From Rhopalosiphum padi (lineage: Eukaryota > Arthropoda > Insecta > Hemiptera > Aphididae): a stretch of DNA of 64,000 nt. The stretch spans positions 70,534,152-70,598,151 of the forward strand of contig NC_083597.1 in the NCBI RefSeq assembly GCF_020882245.1. The letters are read 5' to 3'. Both the position numbers and the translations under genes were made by a program. Numbering within the stretch: the stretch's first letter is position 1; each line of letters opens with the position of its first letter. Below are positions 26,376 through 38,974 of this stretch, in pieces. Below the pieces are notes generated by a model. That model had not been told where the DNA came from and searched no databases. It worked only from the letters and a program-made list of their open reading frames with translations.

Positions 26376-26555
26376 AGGTGTATATAGTTCCATCGCTGAC
26401 TACCACCACCGGCAACACTGACACGTCCGACCCTTCGCCTACCACACCTTCTATTCCAAAACGGAGCAGGTACTTAGGGTAGACGCGGTCGAAACGCGTA
26501 TAGGTGAATCGGGGACCGGAGGTTGTGGAGTCGTGCGCGAGAGAAAAGTACAACC
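26376..26555 (-). other. Weak candidate internal exon on the minus strand
   Basis: On the minus strand a good acceptor (pyrimidine tract then TTCCCCAG) precedes a 180-base open stretch that begins LYFSLAHDSTTSGPRFTYTR and continues to SDGTIYT. It ends at a modest donor, ACCT|GTAAAT. About 60% of third codon positions are G or C, in a neighbourhood that is otherwise A+T-rich. Against it, the other strand offers its own exon in the same bases: acceptor TTTACAG at 26377, open Thr/Pro/Ser-rich codons, donor GCAG|GTACTT at 26469/26470. At most one is likely to be real. No family is recognised for either. Confidence 0.2.
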
Positions 26556-26708
26556 CTGGGGAACAATGAGAGATATTGGCCTTCGAGTCCGTCCTCCTCG
26601 CGTACCATAACACCAACCCTGTCTGCTCTTTTATATATTATATACGTTTTTCCAGTATAAATTTATTGTCTCTGTTGTATATATATGGTAGTTACCGTTA
26701 TATATACA

Positions 26709-26725
26709 ACACACACACACACACA
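26709..26725. repeat. (CA)n microsatellite
   Basis: A short CA run next to TA-rich sequence. Confidence 0.8.
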
Positions 26726-26729
26726 TACG

Positions 26730-29700
26730 TATACAAATATACATATATAGAGCCGTATAACGTTAAAACTGCATTTTTCCCAACGCAGACCAGGTGGTGA
26801 GGAAAAGAGGTATAAAATGTCCTTCGGTGCGCACGTGTAAGTACGGCATTGTGCTTTCGCCGTTTCTCGCCTTTTATGACGACGGGGGTGGTGGGCTCCG
26901 CCGGCAGACCTTATGGGGTCAATGATCCTGTTTTTATATTACGGCCGTGTATATAAACTCGTCTGCAAAGGGGAAGAAGACCACGATGAAATGTCAGCCA
27001 CGAATTATTATTAAACAACAGTCCGACTTTACGAGGCGCAATTTCGTCGTCAACGGATACGAGATTTTTACGGTCGACGCCATCGAATATCATCCGAAAA
27101 TTCGAAAACTTGTCATGCCATACGCTGCAGGTAAATATAGACGTACTTATACGGTCGTATAAACAGGCGCCATAATAATATCGTAGAATATGTTTACGAT
27201 AATTTATTTTTCACGAAAACACGACATTTCCGATTTCACCGTTTGTCGCGTTCCAAACAGGTTGTAATCGATCAGAACCCGAGAAAAAACTCTGACTGAA
27301 TATTTAACAGCGTCGTGATCATAAGTAAATACGGTATCGAAAGCGACAAAGTAAAAATAAAAATAACAATAATATTAAATAAAATATTTTTAAAAAAACT
27401 AAAAAAAACGCCTTAATCGTTAGATTTGTGGTCGGATGAGCACGAAATATTCGGTCGATGATCTAAAGTCCAGAGATGCAATCTCACTATTTATCGTTAA
27501 TTTCACAGCGTAGTCGTATCGTCGTAAGTCAGCGTTATAATATTCTGATTTTATAAACGAGGACGACTTGAGCCATATTTTTATTCTTCATAAAACATAA
27601 TATTATAACGGATAACCGTATATCGTTATAATATAGGCGAGTTATCCGCATTCAGTAGGCGAAGTAGTATGTGTGTGTGTGTGTGTGTGTTGTTGAGTAT
27701 GCGTATTATATATTATACTGTTTTTTTTTTACACGGAAAAGCTAATCTTCAAATCTAGATATCGAGATCGAAACTCGTTAATAACGCTATTACGAAAATA
27801 AAATAACTTGAAGTGATTAAACCGTGATATACACTATTATAATATTATTTTAACATTCTGATATTTTGTGTACTTCTGTGACCGATATCAACGCGTAGTT
27901 CGTACGTTACCAAAATGTCTAACGCACCCACGTACAGCTTAGTATCAGTGAGGTTTATTCCAAGTCTAAATGGAAAGGAGGTAAATTATGTATCTATGCG
28001 TGAACTTATGGAATGAATAATTAGATTTGACACCCTCTTTCTCATTATCAGTGTTGGAAGTCAATTATTCTAATCGGTTCCAAAAAATGTGTTTATTTTG
28101 AGGTGTTAATTTAATAAATTATAACCTCAACATTTTTTTTATCACTCTTCTTTTTAAATCCTTTCATTTTCATTAATTTTTTTATAGTTATGTTATAAAT
28201 ACTCCAAGTTAACCAAAATATACAGTTGTTATTGTAAATATAACAACAAATGACGATAAATTATTATTTTTATCAGTTAGTCTTTAAAAATTTAAACGTT
28301 ATGAAATAAGTTACTTCATTTTAGATATTATGCATTAAGTACATATCATACAAACAATTGTGTATATATAAAAAAATATAGTTATATTAAATATACTAAA
28401 ATCTTGTACGTTCAAAGCAATAAAATATTGATATTAAAAAACACATTCTTGAAAGTATAATTATTATGAAAAATTTGTTAGCTATAAAATAAAAATTACT
28501 TAGTTATTACTTAGATTTTACTTAGTTACACTATATCCATGCCAATTCCAATTTCTTTATAAACCAACTCTATTTTTAGTTTAAATAAACAAAGTCAATA
28601 GCACAAAAAATATCATATATTAAAATTTATAAAGATGTTAAACAATAATTATTGAATTCAGCGAAGATATGGCCGTATAAAAAAAAAAATCAAAGAACAA
28701 TCAATAGAAGCTATAGAGATGTGATACTATATATTATTATTATATATAAATAATACGTATATATAAAAGGTCATCTAGATAAATAGAGTAAAAAACTTAC
28801 AATGGTCAGAGAAATTCAATATGAAAAAAATCAATAAATAATAATATAATACTATAAAACAAAAAAAAAAAAAAATGAAATCGAAAGGCAATACTTTGAG
28901 GTATAATTGCCTAATATAGCAATAAGTTATTGAAAGGATCGTTCCATGAAAACATGAAAATAAGAAAGTATATGTCTTAAGAACGAACATTTTATAGCAT
29001 GGAAAATATATAGATATTGGTAGTTAAATAGAAAACAGAGAAGAACGGAGAAGAGTATGAAAGTCAATATGCCAGTCGAAACACTGAAAAACCTAAAGAA
29101 AATAATACTTATTATTAACATTATTTAAAAATCCACGTAGAACTTGTACTGATATTGCATTAACCTTTGTAATTTAATTTATTTTTTTAAAGTATCTATA
29201 GTAAGTTACAATTTATTTTCAATTAATTCAGTCGAACACTAGTATATTTATGCAGTAAGAACTCTTGACGTGCGTCTATAAAATTCGATAATCGAAATGA
29301 TATTGTATGATTCATAATGTAAATAAGGTAAATCCAATATTTTATTTGGCCTATATATTTGCATATTTTTTACTGTTTAGTGCATATTTTAGTAGTGTAC
29401 AGTTTTTAAATGCTTTTTAGAATACTGAAAATGTAATTTAAAATTTAATTATATCGTCATCGTAGAAGATGTAACAAGAGTCACTAAAAGTTGTAGAAAA
29501 TGCGCAAAATAAAATTAAAATAGAATTAAAATGAGTAAAAGATAAAAAAATTACATTTTAAATAAAACTTCCTGTTTTGAAATCTTGTCAAACATTTTAA
29601 CATTTTAATTGATGAAGTAAATAACTATTTAGTTACTTCCTTACATTAATGTGAAAAATAGCTTTTCAAAATACAAGAACTAACATGTATATAATAGGAT

Positions 29701-32700
29701 TGTGGGTTCGCTACATCCAAAACTTAATAATATTATTATACACAGTTGCTATAGCTGTGATATAAAAACGTCACATTATCAGTTTTGTCCTATTTTTGTA
29801 TACATTTTATTAAAGCATTTTTGTATCAGAATATTGAGTGCTATTATGATTGACAGTATATATAAATGTAAGGGGAGTGGATTCTACCGGGCGTATTATT
29901 ATGAATAATACGATTTGTATATATTTTTATAAGAATAAAATGTATTATTTTATATTTAATATGATATTTTGTTTATTTCTGTTTTAAATAAGTCTTTAAA
30001 TTATATTGATTTTAGTAAATAAGATTTATCAACAATCTGTTAATCCTTTAATGATACTTTCATAGTAGATTACTTGGATGAAAAATATAATATCCGGATG
30101 AATAGACAATATTTCAGAATAATGTAATATATCACACACACACTACTTTTGTTCAAATATTTGAAAAAAAAAACCAAAATTATTATTAATAATAAACTGT
30201 TCATCAATTATTACAACGGCAAAACCAGAATTTCTGTTCTAAGTTGGTCATTCATTCGCGTGTGTAACGATATGTCGAAAAAAGGTTTCTGTAATCTATC
30301 GCACATTGCCTTTCGGTAACCGAATAATTTATTAGTAAAATTTTGTTTTCCATTATAGTTGCATTAGGCATGTATACGATGAAATCCTGTGACACTATCT
30401 AATACATATGCATTAAATATATAAAACTTTATGCATCTCTAATATAGGTACTCCTGTAGTATTCGGCCGAGTCGCGCTGGATACGACACACGAGTTGATG
30501 TTATAAACTTTGATAAATGTGCGTACGGGTCAGGTAGTTCATGCGTACTGTATACCCGCAATACTTTTTGGGCTGATCGATTGGCCTTTGGGCCATAATG
30601 GGGTGGTGGAAGTTACAAACGCATAGTCAAAGTCAATATGATGGGTTATACAATTATTAATTATTTCCAAGACAAAAATTTAAACATAAGTATTTTTATA
30701 ATATATACACGAGTACATACGTAAACGACTAGGTACGAAAAATAAAAATCGTACTCATAAAGCCGAATAGCATTATTCTGACTTGTAAATTTGTGTAGGT
30801 ATATCTAGGGGACAATATTTTCTTCACACAAGGGGTAGATGGTATAATATTCGTAAAAACAATATAAAATAATTATATATATTATCATATCGAATCGTCG
30901 CAATTCATCCGACACAAGCGAAATTCCTTTTCATTGTAGCTATACACACTCGTCTATAAAACCTTTTTGAAAATCATTGTAGACGAAAAAAGTCTGACCG
31001 ACACACGCACAAATACTGCGAAACTAATTTTATTCACTACACGTACCGGATGAGACAGTTCTATATAAATTTGAATTCGACCAAAACAGACGAATGAAAC
31101 CTACAAACACAAAACATAATATTACACTCGTATCACGACGATGATCAACCGCGATCAGTAAGCTTCAAATAAAGATGCGATGGTTGAATATCGTAGTCCT
31201 GAATGATGCAAGCAAAATATAGATATTATGAAGAGTATTAAATGATTATTTGAAAATAATGTTCAACTGTAGTAATTAATTATATATCAATTTATCAACG
31301 TTTATAATAAATAATAATTTATAAACATGGCCGAAATAAACACAAATACTACAGTAACTATTTACAGAAAAAAGAGAGGGCGAGGGTTTCAACTGAAAAA
31401 CAGAAGTTAGTACCGCCATAGACAAGGTACTCGAGTAATGCAAAAAATCTTAAGAATTTGAAAATAACATAGCGAAGTAGGTAGGCATGTTTACAAATGT
31501 CTAAAATCTGCATTGTTTGAATACACTTACCTATTACAAAAGTAAAACACGCAGGGGGTGACATACTAGCGGTGAACCACTCTGCACGTGAAATATAAAT
31601 ATATATTATATTGTGTGCGGCGGAAGAAAAATCTCTCCGGTCCAGGCGTAATGCGTTTAAGTGCGGTTAAATTATTGCGGGCGACAGGAAAAAACGTGTT
31701 TCGGACGTACGGATAATACGGCCTGCCGCAGTGGTATAAACGAGCGGCGCGAGCGACGTCCGACATGGGAGTCGTGACGCGAACGGTACCTATATCATAT
31801 CGTGTAAGTACGTCCCGGCGAGAGATGGATAGACAAAGAGACGGAGAGAGGCGCTTTCCATGAGAACCGCGCGGTTGTCGCAACAGTCCACGGCGATTTT
31901 ATTGTAATAAAATATTATAATATATATTTACACGACGACGAGTACACTGCGGTTGTATACTTATTTACGTATTATATTGTATTTTATTTTACATCGTAGA
32001 ACATCGCAGCTCGTGCGCTCGGACGACTATTTTTTTTAATCTTTTTTTTTTTTTTAAACCGGTCGTTTGCCGATTTTTGCAGTTTTCGATCCGATATCCA
32101 CCGGAGTAAAATGATATATTAGCCTAATATTATAATATAGTTTGGGAGCGACAATATTATTTTTGCACCGTTGAAATAACACCGTTTTAAATTCGTCGCA
32201 GACCACGCTGCAGGTATATAGCCATTGTTCGAAGAACGATCACAGCTGATCATCTCGTAAGATATTTAGCCCAAATATTTGTGCTTATTATTGGCGAGCG
32301 TTGTGAGTTATGGCTTTAAAACAAATATAAGTGAACCATTATTGTTCGGGGCGAGACGTTTTGTCCCGCAACCGTGGAGATAAACGTTGCTATATATTAT
32401 TATTATCTACTCAGTTCGAAACGGTTTTGACTCTCAAGACGGCAATATAGTGTGCGTTATTTGTACAATATTATAAATCCATCCGTCGTATAATCTGTTC
32501 GTATTGTTTATATCACACAGTCACAACAACTGATAACGATACACGACGCGAGAACTCGGGGGTAATCGGCTTAATTGTGCCATAACGTCGTTTTTATTCA
32601 AAATTTCAATAAGAATTTAAAAAAATAAATTATTTAATGACCTAAGTAAGTAAACGATGATGGGTAGGTACTTAACCTACGTGAAATCGTATAGTATTAT

Positions 32701-34050
32701 ATGCGACGATCATATTATTATTATGGACGCGTAAAAAAAACAAATCGTAAACGTATATAATAGGCGTAGTCGCATCACACGATATAAGTACAGAATCGTG
32801 TTTTTGAGTTTTTACGAACACTATATACGATTTTCACGACTTACGCGGAGCCGTCATAATATATATAATGATCGCAATACACGTAATATATTATTATATG
32901 GATATTATACTTACGTAGGCGGCGGTCCAGTTGCTCGCGAACAGCAAACGCTCGCATAAGTACATACAGCGTCATATAGAACATTACTTTTTTACTGCAA
33001 AGTGTACACGTCGGCCGCGGTGGATTTCGAGCGGGACTCGCTCCAATAGAGGTTTTACGCTTTTCAGTCAATTCATCGGACCCCTGTGAATGCACGACTC
33101 TCCGAGGTCTTAAACACTCCCGGCGGGAGGTCGCGCGCGCGTTCAGCTATTGGAAATATAATTTTCTCGCCATTTTTCAAAATTCGTTTTTACTTCGTAG
33201 CAGAAGCGTCTACCTTTTTTTTTTTGTAGGTACGCCTATAATATTATATAGTTTCTCCTGTGTCAGCAATAATAAGAGGTCTTCCTCGGCGGTGAACGGG
33301 CCAAAATAATTATAATTCTATTATATATACAATAATAAGTCAACAACTTTTATAATTTACTACCTTGGCCGAAATAAATTATTATTGTTGTTATAATAAT
33401 TATGTATCATAAATCGAGTTTTTTCTTTTCATTTAGGTCGAGAATGAATAGAATATTATGACAATAAACACATAGTTGTGACTTATAATATTATATGAAC
33501 AATGGACGCGTTTTAAAAATGTCCCATATTTTTTTAATGCTCCTCGCTACAATACAAGTCGCGTATATGTTGTAGGTGTAGATGCATACACGGTTGTTAA
33601 TCATTATATACGATATATTATTTTTAAATTAAAAACATGTATGAAATATACGCCATTACGCCAAACTTACCAATCAACACGTTTGCTTGGGTAACACATA
33701 AAAGTCTATCCACTGCACACTTAAGACGCTAATTGAAACCTTAGAAATGAATACACTCCTACACGTCTTTAATTATATGATATATAATATATGAGAAAAC
33801 AATATTATTTTAACACGTTTCTGTGTGCTTATAACTTATAAGTTATATAATATTACTATAATATACATATAATGAAGAACAACATTCACACTTCATTGTT
33901 TTGAATAATTCGAACCGGCCGCCGTTAAAGACGAGTAAATGCGAGATGACAAAACTTCGGGTTTACTGGAATGTCTCTCCCCCTCCCCCTTATCTGGCAA
34001 ACCACTGTTACAGTCAAAGCGCTGCATACTATATATAGCTCCGTTGACGA
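26730..34050. other. Non-coding DNA with G+C-rich patches, no gene established
   Basis: The G+C-rich patch continues to about 27130; a + frame at 26947-27162 has a donor-like GCAG|GTAAAT near 27131 but no matching acceptor. From 27200 to 31500 the DNA is plain A+T-rich. CpG-dense patches at 31620-31900 and 32900-33150 carry open frames on the minus strand (105 and 84 codons) with no recognisable similarity. They could be promoter or 5'UTR sequence. The GT tract at 27670-27690 is listed separately. Confidence 0.5.
27670..27690. repeat. (GT)n microsatellite
   Basis: About ten GT units. Confidence 0.9.
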
Positions 34051-34080
34051 TGACTTATAATAATCCCCCAAGTGCCTAAA

Positions 34081-34424
34081 ATGCCGCCTGCTTTTGTATT
34101 CGTGACACCGTTTGCTACATCACTGCCTCCGAAGATCCCGGGTAAAACAGCATTTGCTAAGAGTTCGGTCAAGTCGTCAAGCACTTCTCCGGTCACAGAG
34201 ACCGATGAGGAGGTATATATTATCCAGATCAAGATGACAACGGTGATTCTATAAAGCCAGCAGTTGTCTTTAAACCACCTGCAAGCTGCAGGTCAAAGGA
34301 AGCTCAGAAAACGGAAATCGATTACGATGCCGTGTTGTTGAAAAGTCTATTAGGCATACCTACGGAACATGATATACTCGTTGTTAAAAATATAAAATTG
34401 TTAACAGTTAATAAAACAATGTAA
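34081..34424 (+). pseudogene. Frame-broken reading frame of unknown origin, possible retrocopy
   Basis: The first part runs from ATG 34081 through Glu-Glu at 34207-34212 (44 codons, Pro/Ser/Lys/Thr-rich, ending TSPVTETDEE). In that frame it soon stops at 34252-34254. Two bases out of phase a second open stretch runs from 34215 to TAA 34422-34424 (starting YYPDQDDNGDSIKPAVVF and ending KNIKLLTVNKTM). The switch falls in GTATATATTATCC. Deleting one AT unit would join the two parts with codons for EEVYYPDQ, so a 2-base slip in a short AT repeat explains the break. The joined product would be about 113 residues: basic and Pro/Ser-rich first, acidic in the middle, hydrophobic near the end. No introns are needed and the stop is followed by AAAAAA, which fits a retrocopy weakly. 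The family is not recognised. A minus-strand frame (34029-34232) overlaps only the first half and is probably a shadow. Confidence 0.4.
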
Positions 34425-37400
34425 AAAAGCATGACTTGAAACAACATACTGTGCGATATCGATTGCGCTCATAATCGTTTTTCGTACCTATGCAATGATA
34501 TGATATGTATAATATAATATACCATTAAACTCATATTCAACACACCAGCCATTACGACAGTGACCCACTCAACACCTGTAAACGACTGTACAGCAGAGTG
34601 GTACCCACTTTTATTCCTATAAGTTTTCTGTGCGGCCCGCATATATATAGTAATAATAGGTATTATTCTATTGGACATTTTTGGCCCGGTTGATACGTCT
34701 TTACGTTTGACATGGCTGGTTTAGTGTTATGATAATAATATAGCCGTGACTCGCGGACATCGTACAATAAACGTCCGGCCGGCGCACAGGGGTCGGCGAA
34801 CCGTTTTCGACGGAATATAAACAAGACGCCTCTGTGCGGCAAGACCATAAAATAACAACAATAATAATAATATTACGCGTGACAAGTGGGTGTTCTGCGG
34901 CGCGGGGGACGGACACGGGGGCCCGGTGGTAAAATAGGGCTTCCGGGAGGGGGCGGAACCCGAGAGGTAATCGAATATTTTTACCGACCGTATATAGGGT
35001 TTCTCGGTCGTAAAACATCGGTGATTGAGCTTAATGAACGCACTAAAAACATACGCTTATTTAATAATGTAACGCGCAGTATGAGTACACTGCAACGTAT
35101 TATTATTATTATTATTTATTATTGTATGTGCACTGGTAGAGGAAGGATACTCTGTCTACTCTCACAATTTCCGGCGTATCGGTGATTTGTTATTTTTTTT
35201 TTACTCACGGTATTCGCAACGCTGTGAATTATATGAGTTATAATGACATTCGGCCGATTGGCGAGATATAATATTAACAAATAGGTATAGGTATATATCA
35301 TAGTTCAGCGCAACGCGTATGCGCGACGCGATTCAAAAATAAACACTGTTTCCACTAACTACTAAGACACGCGCCATTGCTCATATTAAACACTCGAGTC
35401 ATCTGACATGTTCGCTCGAAGATGACGTTGCACATCGAGCACGTTGTTGACAATTCGGTTTTCTAAAAATAATAACAATAATATGTAATCTGTTACGAGC
35501 GAATTCGTCCATCGTTAATGGTCGCGATTTCGACGAATTGGTGATTTATTAATAATATAACAGCCGCGACAGTAAATATTATATCTGTACGCCCGAGTGA
35601 ATACGTTTCGACGGTGCCTACTGTCTACGAATAAAAACAAAATCGTGGATGAACGGGGCAATTGAAAAGAATATGGCGTATTACTCCCGGTTCGCTTTGC
35701 CATTACGCTATTACCATCAACTCGAGAACGCGATATTACTAAATACTCGACGGTCACCGTAAGTGAAATCAATGTTGTTGTTGTTTGACGATTAAAATAT
35801 GCTATACTCCTGTATTAGAATATTGTTAGTGCATTTTATATACCATAAAGGCCGATTCTTTTAGAAGTAAACAATCATTTTCTCAGAAAACACCAATATT
35901 TTTGGAAACACTATAGTTAAAAGAAATTAAATTTTAAGAAAATATTATATTTTTAGACGATCGAAGTGATTACAAAACAAATATACCTCGAAATATGAAA
36001 AAATTAGAACTAACATCGTATTTTAGTATGGTTTGTCGACTTGTCGTGCTCCGCAACTAAATTTCATAAACTGTCGAAAACGCTAAAACTTTTTGAATGA
36101 CCGCGACGAATATTATTTGTTTCCGAACCGATTTTACAAGTACCACATGTGCCATACACCATGTTCAAAGCTAAATATTTACTTAATATAAGCCAACAAC
36201 CCCGGTGATCCGATAATATTAGTGTTTTTCGAAAACCGCGGAGAAGAGCCTTTACAATTTATACGATCAGTCTCGGCAAGACGGGTGGACTGTGCGGTAC
36301 ATTCGGAAAACCGTTTTGACGGCAAAACCCTACTTCCGCGACTACCCGACGTCGCGGGAATTGGTGCGCCACTGGCGGCGGAGAAGATTAACGAGGCTCC
36401 GTTGCGCGGTGCCACTTGAATACGGTTTTAGAAAGTCTATTATTGCGATAGAACTTATCTGCTCAAATTAGAACGAAAAGAAAGAAAATACTTACCTCCG
36501 CTTTAATCGTTAATCGGTCCAGATGTGACTTGGAAGGACGACGCCGGCTGCCGAGAAAATAACGCTCACAGGAGGCGGCGGGGACGTAACCATAATAATA
36601 ACAATAATTTATCAGTCTATCCCTACAGATCTTTAGTACCGTGAAGCCACGGCGATTCTAATAATATTACTCGTTATTGTCTTGTTGTCGCTGTTCTGGA
36701 GTCGAATTTGACTACGATTATTATACATGACCACAGCGCAACATTAATCTCAAATAACTTTAGATACTATGAATACAAGTGTGCAGCCTCGTGTTTGAGT
36801 GAAAGTGTTTGAAAGTTTTCCGAAATATAACTTTTGTATTATTATATTATTTTCGCGGAACAAAACTACCCGAACGCGGTGAAATAATGGTCCAGTGGGC
36901 AAAAAGAACTTCTTCCGGTTGGATGAACACCGACGGAAAGCGCGAAGGGCCCGATTTGAATAACACAAAAAACTACGAGTTTTTTAAAATATGATGTATT
37001 TTCATACTTTACGACCACGCACCGAGTACCAGCAGGTATGCATTTATAAAAAAATTATTTATCTTCGAACATCTTCATGTACAGAATTCGTAAAATGGTC
37101 GATTGTCGTTGTCAGTAGGTACCTATTTCCATTTTTATATTTTTCTGATAACTATACAGCCACCCCTAACACGGTGGTAATCAATTGCATATACAAATCA
37201 TGTAATGTATATGATTACAATTAAATACACTTGTTATCGCGCTCGGGTTGTTTTGTTTCGTTTAATTTTACGCGCACAGTGTGTACCAAATTGAACTACT
37301 CAGATTTGATACCATTTGATATTTGAATAAAATGTAATGAGCTCTCTAATATAAATAATTACTGTTTATTATGCGCCGTATTATCGAATTAAAAACTTGA

Positions 37401-37514
37401 TATATGTATTATATATTATCATAAATTAATTTACATAATATTTTTATCATCAAATTATATTATGCTGTAGTGTTATATGAAAAAAAAACAATAACATATT
37501 ATAATGTAATTAAC
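34425..37514. other. Non-coding DNA with two CpG-rich patches
   Basis: The patch at 34750-34990 carries overlapping open frames on both strands with no recognised product. The patch at 36220-36420 is open for 65 codons on + (36222-36419) and 78 on - (36179-36415); double-strand openness is usual for G+C-rich DNA and neither is called. A further G+C-rich stretch lies at 36480-36590. The remainder is A+T-rich. Confidence 0.5.
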
Positions 37515-38435
37515 TATACAGTGAATAATTCACACTTGACCAGCATACTCACCCCTTTTTTTCTAAGGTAAATAATAATAATTTAGTTATTAAAAATTAT
37601 TTATTTTCATTTTTTCATATACTTGAAATTATATATACTATACTTATAAGAAGTGTTCTCTGGAATTTTTATTTTTTTTAATGGTAACATAATATATTAG
37701 TATCATAATCAAAATTAAAATGAGAGTAGTTTTTGAGTTATACAACTTTATTTGCTATAAATAATTAGTCCGTGATAATGGATTTAAACAATTTGGGAAC
37801 TATTGAGAATTGAAAATTTTACTAATTAATATAACCACCCATCGATATTTTAAATTTATAAAAATGGTCAAAGAAGATTAAATATTAGACCCAATACTAT
37901 AACTATCTTATAATAGTTCAATAAAACCATTTTAAGGACTAGCTATATTATCCATATGACGGGTTGCATGATGAAAAATTTATTTCTGGTTCAATAACAT
38001 TTAATGGAATTATTAAATCATGGATTACTAGATCATGTTTAAAGGACTATTAGCTTAATATTAATTCAATAAATGTTTAGTGATTGTTCATGCAACCCAA
38101 TATTTTATTAGTATGTCAATTTTAATAACTGAAAAACTATATGTAGAATTTTAAATTAAGTACATCAAAATTAAAAAAAAAAATTATCCACTAAATAATT
38201 TATAGTAAAAAGGGGTTCCCTTATTTAAAAAATTTAAGTTTTTATTGACACAGACTAACCTCATGGGGCAATTTAAATAGTATAAACAATTTCAAAAGAT
38301 TGAAAATAATATGGTCTTTAACTCATTTAAGTACCTATCTATGTTTAAAAATTCTTAAAAATTTGAATAAATTCATTATTATATTATATGAAAAAAAATT
38401 AGGTTTAACATAAGCTTGGTGAATCACTCTGTATA
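37515..38435. mobile_element. Foldback MITE family, copy B (longest)
   Basis: The right end on the opposite strand reads TATACAGAGTGATTCACC. The left end reads TATACAGTGAATAATTCAC, the same motif with a short insertion, and continues ACCAGCATACTCACCCCTTT, which parallels the left end of copy A (ACCAACCGTGTTCACCCACA). The block around 38190-38220 (ACTAAATAATTTATAGTAAA) matches copy A on the minus strand, and 38161-38400 aligns with 45046-45235 of copy C. No coding frame is present in its 921 bases. Confidence 0.6.
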
Positions 38436-38649
38436 TTATTATTTATTATGACATAGTGTATTATTATTATTCGAACGCCTGCAAACGGCGAGACGTCTTA
38501 AGTCCATACCGGTGACGAGACTTTGCAGCCAGCCGCGGTTTAAACGTCGATTGATGAGACAAAACTATTGGCCCATTGGATTGCTCTTTCGTGGGATGGC
38601 CGCTGGGGGAGTGGGTAACGTGACAGGCCGAAGACGGGGCAACAGTTTA

Positions 38650-38673
38650 ATATATATATATATATATATATAT
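38650..38673. repeat. (TA)n microsatellite
   Basis: About eleven TA units inside overlapping open frames on both strands, neither of which is coding. Confidence 0.9.
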
Positions 38674-38952
38674 TATGCGTATATAATAAACGTCGTCCGA
38701 GATGGCAAAACATCCGGTCCGATAGATTTATGGCCGCGACAAGCACACACACTCACACACACACCACACATACTTATACGAACATACGGTACACGCGCAT
38801 AACACATATATGTATATGTGTGTGTGTGCGCACGAAAGAGACAGCAGTGTATATAATATACACTATACCAATGTAATATGTACTTGCGCGTATTACCATA
38901 ATATTATGCGCGTGTAAAAAATATATATATGTGTATAAAAAAAGAAACATAT

Positions 38953-38974
38953 AATAATAATAATAATAATATAT
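38953..38974. repeat. (TAA)n microsatellite
   Basis: About seven TAA triplets. Confidence 0.85.

Noticed and set aside
31566..31883. 105-codon frame on - in a CpG-dense patch
   Set aside because: Arg/Pro-rich translation typical of G+C-rich non-coding DNA; no splice-supported neighbours.
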